Shown in pieces: positions 57,059 to 64,000 of a DNA stretch of 64,000 nucleotides. The DNA is from Annona cherimola (Eukaryota > Streptophyta > Magnoliopsida > Magnoliales > Annonaceae): NCBI GenBank assembly GCA_030490835.1, contig CM059971.1, positions 125,024,564-125,088,563 on the forward strand, written 5' to 3'. The notes beneath the pieces were generated by a model. The model did not search any database, was not told the origin of the DNA, and saw only the letters and a program-made list of their open reading frames with translations. Numbering within the stretch: the first letter of the stretch is position 1; each line of letters starts with the position of its first letter. The translations under genes and the position numbers were made by a program.

Positions 57059-57598
57059 AGAGGATGGGAGGAGCGTGCGTTGCAAGCAACCAAGCAACCA
57101 AATGGCCCCCCAGGCACTGTTCGTGTAAAGAAAATTCCTCTCGCGTCACTTGTGCAGATGAATAAATTATTAAAGAATGGAAGAGCAATATACTCTTTGC
57201 TATGAAAGGTTCTTTGCTAGTAAAAAGTTCATCAAAGTAACAGTGCTTTCCAAGGCGAAATGGCTTCTTGTTTATGTTTAAGAATGAAAACCGCACAACT
57301 AGAATGTCTTGGGCATCTTTTCCTCCATCTTCCACGTCGTGGCTGGAGTTGTTTCTTTGTTGTCATTTCCGTTTGAAACAAACTTAGCAATTACCTGATA
57401 ATTTCAAATTTTACTTGGCTATTATCAGGCAGCTTAAAATTTTTACTTTCTTTTTAACTCTTAGCAGTAGGCAGCTTGGGAATGAGCTAATTCTGGTTGT
57501 TGTGGGATGAAAGATCTTCATTCCAGTAACATTTTGGCAATGGAATTTCTTAGCCATTATGGGCCGCCACAATCATCCCATCATCAGATGACCCGTCT
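57059..57598 (+). other. 3' UTR and flank of the ATI3-like gene
   Basis: Non-coding. Likely 3' UTR for the first 300-400 bp; the AATAAATTATT at about 57162 may act as a polyadenylation signal. Nothing else recognised. Confidence 0.45.
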
Positions 57599-57605
57599 AG
57601 CCGGT

Positions 57606-57833
57606 GGGTGCTGGTTCAATGCGCCGGGCACATATACATAAAATGCTATTGATTTTTAAAAATTCGAAATAAATACTTAAAAATATTTAAAAATGATAAA
57701 AAGTGATACACATGTTAAATAAACTTAAGTTAATAAGTTTGTGAAAATTTTTTTTAAAAAAAAAAAAAAAATAGATATATGCATCCGGGAGCATTGAGGC
57801 TCAATGCTTCGGGGGCATTGAACCAGCACCCCA
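57606..57833. mobile_element. Foldback element, ~226 bp, with 9-bp flanking repeat
   Basis: Ends GGGTGCTGGTTCAATG and CATTGAACCAGCACCC, an exact 16-bp inverted repeat. Inside are the AT core (AAAAGTGATACACATGTTAA) and a hairpin GGAGCATTGAGGCTCAATGC. AGCCGGTGG occurs on both sides (57599-57607 and 57834-57842). This 9-bp repeat overlaps the inverted repeat by two bases on the left. If it is a true target duplication, it links the foldback family to Mutator-like transposition. Confidence 0.65.
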
Positions 57834-58508
57834 AGCCGGTGGTCCTAACGCTAGTCTTCCCAGTCTAGTGCATCCGTTTGTACCCGGCTTCAGTGAACAA
57901 GGGTGTAGGGATCCTTTTTTAATTTTGATTCTTTGGCGCACCTGTGGTAACAAACATAAGCATCTTACCGATGAAATTTTACAATTTGTTAATGTTATTT
58001 AATTTGATTTTTTAATTTAACATTCATAAATCGTAAAATTGTATATACAACATGCTTGGGCTTGGACTCACGTAACGGTGCCAAATTTTTTTTATTTTTT
58101 ATTTTATTTTTAGTATTTTTAAATGGGACAGTGAACGGGGTGGACTGAATTGGGACTGTCACGAAAAAGAAGCCTAAACAGAGGGGGCGGTAGAACTCCC
58201 ATACTCTTTTGTCACCCGAGGGCCGAGGCATCGTCTCTATGTATGTTTTGAGTGATCCGATCAATAGTGTCTATTCACATAAAAAAAAAAAAAAATGCGT
58301 GCCTACTGCCCGTGCGGCCAACCCTAGACCCTTGAGTGATTCCCTAGCACTCATTACGAACCATGATGCTGTTACTGCCTTGCAGTGTACAACGCGACAA
58401 TGAAAGAATGCTTCTAAGGTGATGAATGGATCTGAATTTTAAGAATGCAAGTCGCATAGGTATCTGCTAGAGAGGAGGGATTGATAACATCAGCCAAGTT
58501 TTCCTGGG
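57834..58508. other. Intergenic, no gene seen
   Basis: AT-rich with a 14-base A run near 58281-58294. Short ORFs have no domain. Confidence 0.4.
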
Positions 58509-59835
58509 CAGTGTTTTGAAAACCGGACCGGACCGGCCAGTCCGACCGGTCGAACCACGAACTGCTAGCTTCGTGGTTCGGTTTGGAGCTGGTTCTTTGG
58601 TTTTTAAGAAAACCGCATGAACTGTTTGAACCGGGTGGTCGAACCGTGAAAACCAGTCGAACCGCGGTTCGGTTCGCAGGTTTAAAAAATAAAAAATAAA
58701 AAATATCGCGTGGGGCCAGCGGGCCCCGCAAACCATCCCTCCAGTCCTGCTCGCTCGGCCACTCTTTGTCTCTTCCACATTAGGGTTTCGAGAACCCATC
58801 GCCGGCGGCCTTTCCCCATCGTTCATCCGGAGAGAATCGACGTCCGATAAGGCCCTTCTCTCCAGCGGCGCAAACCCATCTCTCCCGTCCTGCCATCCCG
58901 TGTCGATTCCCGCTCGCTCGGCCTCTCTCTCACGGACCATAGGGTTTCGAGAACCCATTGTCGGCAGCCCCTTTCTCCATCGTTCCTCCGGCGAGAATCG
59001 TCGTCCAACGAGGTGGCAACAGCTACAGCGATTACGCCTCCTCCACTGGTTCTGCCACAGTCCAAGGCTGGCCTGCATCGGCTCTGTCTCCTCCACTGGT
59101 TACGCCTCCTCCTGAGTCCTGTCCTCCACCGGCTCTGCCACATCCTCATCACCGGATTCGACCGTAGAAGACGACGACAACATCATCCATTTCAGGGAAA
59201 AAAAAACTCAAACCCATTAAAATCTGAGGTACCAGTTTGCCGTGTGCGCGTGCATGTGCGTGGATTTTAATTAAATGTTGGCAGTGTGCGTGATTTGAAT
59301 TGAATGCTGAAGCTTTGCATTTTTTATATAATTTCATTTTGGCCGGATGTAATAAAAAAGCCTGCACTTGGGCCAGAATCCATGAGCATGCGCTGCATCT
59401 GCATCTTTATATGTTTTATTATGTGGATATGATATAAAAAATTTCTGCATTGTGGCCCACACTTCTTATATTCTTGCATTAATATTTGAAATTTCATTGC
59501 AGATATTCTGATCAATTATATAGGAACAAAAAAAGATAAAAAAATTGCACCTATTTCAGGTCAGTGCACTCTTATTTTTTTCTTAATTTGCATGATAATT
59601 TTAATATGAAGTACTTGAATGTATTGTTGATGCCAAGTGTAATTTTTATATTACATAGAATTTATATATTTAATTTAATTTTGAAATAATTAAAATAAAT
59701 TAAATATAATTATTACGTCATAATTATGTTATGCTGACGTCACGGTTCAAAACAGTTTGAACCACCGTTGAACCTGTTGGACCTGAACGAGACATAAAAA
59801 AAGGTTCATTTTTCGATTTGGTTTTTAAAACATTG
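58509..59835. mobile_element. AACCGG-rich Mutator-like element, copy 3
   Basis: Starts CAGTGTTTTGAAAACCGG, ends GTTTTTAAAACATTG. Internal GGTTCGGTTTGGAG and CGGTTCGGTTCGC motifs lie at the left, and a TGCTGACGTCACGGTTC block at the right, as in copy 2. The flanking 9-mers TTTCCTGGG and CTCCCGGGG agree at six positions, a possible worn target duplication. The GC-rich interior (58700-59170) contains an internal duplication: AGGGTTTCGAGAACCCAT occurs at about 58782 and 58942, each followed by a CCATCGTTC...GAGAATCG block. The many overlapping ORFs are not coherent proteins. No transposase. Confidence 0.8.
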
Positions 59836-59846
59836 CTCCCGGGGCA

Positions 59847-62800
59847 CTAGAAAACTTGTCGGGATGTTGATAAGATGGTGGACGCGTACATGAGAACGTT
59901 CCATGTGTCAGGCAGGCCAGGCAGGCACCAATGGCTACAATCGGCGTGCATCTTGGGGATCATTTGCTGCTCCTTGGTCAACAACTTCCCTCGTCTCGAC
60001 GTGTACACCGAGGTGTGGGCGTCTTTCCGGTATCTGGAGAGGTGCGTGATGTTCAGATACTCAACTGGCGTTTTCATGTGCCGCAGCTGCTTTTCCACTG
60101 TTTCCGTCAAACGCCTGGGGAAGGAATCCCCATAAACTTCTTCCGAATTTGGTTGCCTCTGGTTGTAGCACCATTGATTCCCACTGCAATGCAAGGGGAC
60201 AAAAAATATATATATATATATAATAAAATAAAATCCATGCCTCCGAAACTCATATACATGAGGAGGTGTGATCAAGAGTGATCGAGGGTGCAAAAATGGC
60301 CAACCTTTTATGTTCGGGTGAAATGCTTCTGAAGAAGACTGTTGTTTTGTTTGGGTCCACATTCCGATCGATCCAGCGGGCCCACGTTTTCAGGGCTATC
60401 TTGTACGCTTTCCCCACTTCCATGTCCTCCACCAGCCCCCCTTTATACTCGAAGAAATCCCACCTGCAGGCAGGCAGTATGCTTGTCATATAATTAGAAT
60501 ATCCGGGCCATTCAAATCACAGCGATCAAAGACCAGCAACTATTCAAATTTGTGCCTAAGAATCATCTTATGGGTTCTTGTGATATGACGTACGCTTTAA
60601 ATTTTCCTCTGTGGATCCACCAATGGCCAGTGTTGAAAATCATGATGTGGGCTCCTCTCCACTTGTTGGCGAAACGAGGAAGAGCATCGAGCTTGATCAC
60701 CTTCTTCTCCATTGGCACAAGAAACGGGCTCCAGTAAAACTCAACTGAGCACCTGTAGTCCTGTCCTCCCGCAGACCTACCAATTAATTCATACAGTTTC
60801 GCTACTTTATAGCATTTAGTGGGTGAGTGTGAATATCCATTTGTGATACATCTACATGGGTTCCATCCCCAGTCGGATAATAATTAAAAAAAATTTACCC
60901 ACGTCAGGAATCCTGATCCAACAACACAAATTTCAGCTGTTACTCCTTTCCTTGCAGTGGTCAGGATTGTCCAAATCAAGGTTCTTTTGTCAGCCGTGCA
61001 TCATCCAATAAAAGATGAGCAGAGAAGCAACGTGGAGGATGAATCCTCCCAGATCAGACTCTGGAATCCTCCAAATGAGGAAACCCTTTTCACTTTTGAT
61101 GTTTTGGTCGTCAGAGAAGTGGTCCGGGGGGTACCTCTGTCTACTTCCCTGTGTCTTTGGAACCAGGGTGGAAACTGGAAGGGAGGTCATTCCTAGTTTG
61201 TTTTGTTCATCCCACAACTTAAAAGGTTTAAAATATTTTCAGTTCATATTAAAATTCACCCGAATGAGGTAATCGGTTAAGACCACTATAAATTAAGTAG
61301 TATAAATTGAAACATTTACTTAAAATTATAACAGAACGACTTTTATAGCTGAAAAAAGTTATTATGTTTTTATTTAATCAAGCTAAATGCTTTTACAAGC
61401 CAGATAACATTTTTATTTAATCAAGCTACCTTTGATAGCATTTTTTTTTCCTTTTTCAAAAATTTACGGCACCTTATTTGATAGCTTGATTTGGATGAAT
61501 TTTATTAAAAACCAATTGCATTAGATTTGAAACCTTCTAGTTCTAGACGTGCAGCCCGAACCAAAACATACAATGGATGGCCCACTACGGCACTACCCAA
61601 CTATCACGTGATTAAGAGAATCGGCCAAAATTCCTTGGAGAATATTTCAATGCACCAAGGTGTAATACCCTATTTTTTATATATTTTTTTACAAAATTAT
61701 TAACTTAGGTGTATTTAACTTACGTATTAAGTTTTACAATTTTTAAATATATATAAATATATATTTTTGATTTTTAAAAAGGGGCATTTTAGTCATTTAA
61801 AAATGGGTAAAATACCTTTGTTTTTAAAAATAAAAAATACTCATATTCAAAAACGATAAAATTTAGCTTATAGATTAAATACAACTATATTAAAATTTTA
61901 TAAAAAAATTTCAAAAAAAAATATATTAAAAAAATAAAGTTTTACACCATGGCCCAATTCCTTGGCTGCCTCTTCCGAAATGCAACATTCCGATTCTAAA
62001 TGGAAGGCCGAGCGCTATCGAAGGACACTTAATTCCAAGGTTACAGAGGAATCACGTCCACCAAGCAAGCGACGCCATATGTAATTCCTCCAGATATATT
62101 GAGAGATCGAGACCATGACGGTTGTATTTTAATCAAAGAGTCTAAGACAAATGGGGAATCTGCTCTGTTTTTTTGTTTTTAAAGTCCTAGCCTAGGTGAA
62201 CGAGCTAGTTGATAACATGTAGCACATTTTTAATAATTTAAATTTTATGTGCGTCGTTTCAAAGAGGAAACAAAACAAACAGGTGATATCAATTTACAAA
62301 AATTAAATTTAAGGTATATTTGGAAAGTGATAAAACTTTTGATAGAATTTTTTTTTATACAGAAGCTTTTAAAATAAGAGAAACTGATGTAAAATTATAA
62401 GAGTATTAATTGAAAAATATAATAATTGTTTAAAAAATTGCAAATCAATGATTAAAAAATAGGGTAATTGTATAAAAATATAATAAAATGATTGAAAAGT
62501 AAGATAACCATATAAAAATAAATTTTTTTTAGTAAATAAACACACCCGTAATATGAATTGAGAACCAACCTAAGCTCTAGTGGATTTTAGAGTTGAGCAA
62601 ATAGAATTTATATAATTGTATCACACTCGTACGTGAATTTGTGATCTTCCTAGGTAACATTCTTTTCTTGTTTAAATAAATTGCAAATGTTTCCGTTAGT
62701 TTTATAAAATTACAGATGACCCATAACTTTGACAAAAATTATTCTTTTTCTCAATGGGGAGAACATGAAATGCTCTTAGGCATATTCTTTATTATCATGA

Positions 62801-64000
62801 GAATCATAAAATTTAGGTCCTAAATATTCCAGACTTGCTTTCATTTCTCATTATCATCCGTCAAAATCAAGTTCTTTTATATTCATATTCATGGTGGGGA
62901 AAAAATTTAACACATATTTTAGGTGTTTGCTTTTTTTTTTTTTTTTTTTATTTTAAAAAAAACAAATTGGACCTGTATAGGTTATACTTAATTTGGAAAC
63001 AGTTATAACGATTATCTAAAAGTTTATAAAACTAAGAGATATATGCTTACTATATCAATGAAGCTATGGAGAAACATTTTAAAATAACCGAATACAAATA
63101 ATTATATGGTAATATGAAAGTCGGCCGACGGGACGGGGAGTTATAAAATTTCGTTGTAATATTTTTATCTTTTTCTTCGGGAAAACTCGTTACGTGAAAT
63201 ATGAAATATCCGGGTGATTGGGAAGTTCTCCGTGCATACCTTGGCATGGAATAGCTTGTGATCGTGGGTCCCCGTGTCTACGTAGGCACGTCGATGTGGG
63301 ACCGCGGAGTAGAGGATGCAAACAAGAGACTCCCATTGGTTTCGATTCAGCGAGTCTCCCACAATCACCACACGCTTCCCCCTCCATCGCTTTAGCACCT
63401 TTTTCCCATCCAACCTAATTTCCGCACCACAGCAAACGAACATGCATTTGACACCCAAGTTCTTCCTAACTTAATTTTCGGCACAACGTAATAATCATAA
63501 AAAAGGCAGAATTATAGCATAATGACCGAAGAGAATCTTAAAAATAGAGAAAAATAATACAAAAATCGATGTAAAAGGTTTTTGTAGAGAAAACGAAGGA
63601 AGGTTTTTTACAATTTCTTTTCGTAACATCCAATTGACGTGTAAGCTAGCTGTCGCATACCTGGGAATATTGCCGCAGCCCCTGGGCTCCCATTTCCAGC
63701 CGGCGTAGGCGTAATCTGGCCGTCCGTTCCTCTGGCAGGTCACTTGGTCACTGAGGAACGGACATTGGTAAGCTTGGTAGAGAGGATACGCCGTTGGCTC
63801 GTAGACCCACCTGCCATCGAAGAGGTTGCAGCCGCCATCCTGTGCTCCGCTGCTTGGCTTACGATCTTCGTTAGCGTCGACGGCTGCTGCTACACCTTTC
63901 GTCTCTCTTTGAGTAATGGCGGGGGAAGCTCTGCTACTTGTCCCATTATAGTCACTGACGACCCTACTATTACTCCGAGAGATAGGCGCCCGCGCTGCTC
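59847..64000 (-). CDS. TRICHOME BIREFRINGENCE-LIKE acetyltransferase (5' end beyond window)
   Basis: Minus-strand exons 64000-63661 (partial), 63414-63240, 60760-60594, 60463-60305 and 60183-59847; all junctions GT-AG, phases agree, about 391 codons in the window. The TBL domain has CNLFDGRWVYEP, SDQVTCQRNGRPDY with GWKWEPRGC, the catalytic GDS motif (VVIVGDSLNRNQWESLVC), FNTGHWWIHRGKF, KTWARWIDRNVDP, FFRSISPEH, and the catalytic DxxH box (DCSHWCLPGLPDTW) near the C-terminus. TBL/DUF231 proteins are Golgi O-acetyltransferases that modify wall polysaccharides (xylan, mannan, xyloglucan or pectin, depending on the clade); the substrate cannot be read from sequence. The Ser/Thr-rich first part of exon 1 is the usual stem between the membrane anchor and the domain; the anchor lies outside the window. 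Intron 2 (2.5 kb) carries a foldback element and a MITE. Confidence 0.93.
61652..61954. mobile_element. AT-rich foldback element in TBL intron 2
   Basis: Left CAAGGTGTAATACCC, right GTTTTACACCATGG. The inner arms AGGGGCATTTTAGTCATTT and AATGGGTAAAATACCTTTG are inverted relatives around about 61800. Confidence 0.6.
62311..62549 (+). mobile_element. Tourist-like MITE in TBL intron 2
   Basis: Starts GGTATATTTGGAAAGTGATA after TTTAA and ends AAACACACCCG before TAATATG, so TAA may flank both ends. The internal blocks match the family but the core is shortened. Confidence 0.65.

Noticed and set aside
58467..59096. 209-codon minus-strand ORF
   Set aside because: Lies in AACCGG copy 3 cargo and includes the duplicated block and terminal AACCGG array in translation; no coherent protein.
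61015..61272. Plus-strand ORFs opposite TBL intron 2
   Set aside because: Antisense to an intron, overlapping ORFs in several frames, no recognisable motif.

Overview
This is a stretch of nuclear DNA from a flowering plant. The evidence is spliced genes with GT-AG introns, plant-only protein families (TBL acetyltransferase, UBA2-type RNA-binding protein, ATI3-like autophagy adaptor), a cytosolic-type tRNA-Gly(GCC), and a dense load of plant-type MITEs, Mutator-like elements and a tRNA-derived SINE. The species cannot be fixed from the sequence.

Layout. 1-360: broken 3' end of an LRK10-like receptor kinase. 0.8-2.1 kb: an intact tRNA-Gly(GCC) on the minus strand with two decayed tandem relatives. 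2.1-20.8 kb: AT-rich intergenic DNA filled with transposons. These include a 2.1 kb Pack-MULE-like element (3942-6037) carrying a piece of a RABC/Rab18-type GTPase, an AACCGG-rich Mutator-like element with a perfect 9-bp target duplication (7493-8901), Tourist-like MITEs, several near-palindromic foldback elements and three tandem arrays. 21.0-23.3 kb: a two-exon ARM-repeat gene (+). 23.7-25.4 kb: second AACCGG element. 26.3-27.7 kb: intronless UBA2C-like RNA-binding protein gene (+), followed by about 9.3 kb of T-rich intron-like DNA that may be its spliced 3' UTR. 39.3-40.4 kb: four in-frame exons of a DEAD-box helicase (RH10-like, -) lacking the N-terminal half and the motif VI arginine finger. 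40.8-49.4 kb: repeats, including a second Pack-MULE candidate with an LRR fragment. 49.5-57.1 kb: ATI3-like gene (+) with a probable long 5' UTR intron and a WxxL motif at the extreme C-terminus. 58.5-59.8 kb: third AACCGG element, ending 11 bp beyond the stop codon of the next gene. 59.8-64.0 kb: five exons of a TBL/DUF231 acetyltransferase (-), cut by the window edge.

The genes do not form an operon or cluster; each is an independent plant transcription unit. The unifying theme is the transposon landscape. Three copies of one Mutator-like family share ends but have unrelated GC-rich interiors, two other long-TIR elements carry gene scraps, and many foldback elements share an AT-rich core. 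I found no CRISPR array, rRNA gene, defence system or cluster-type novel system.
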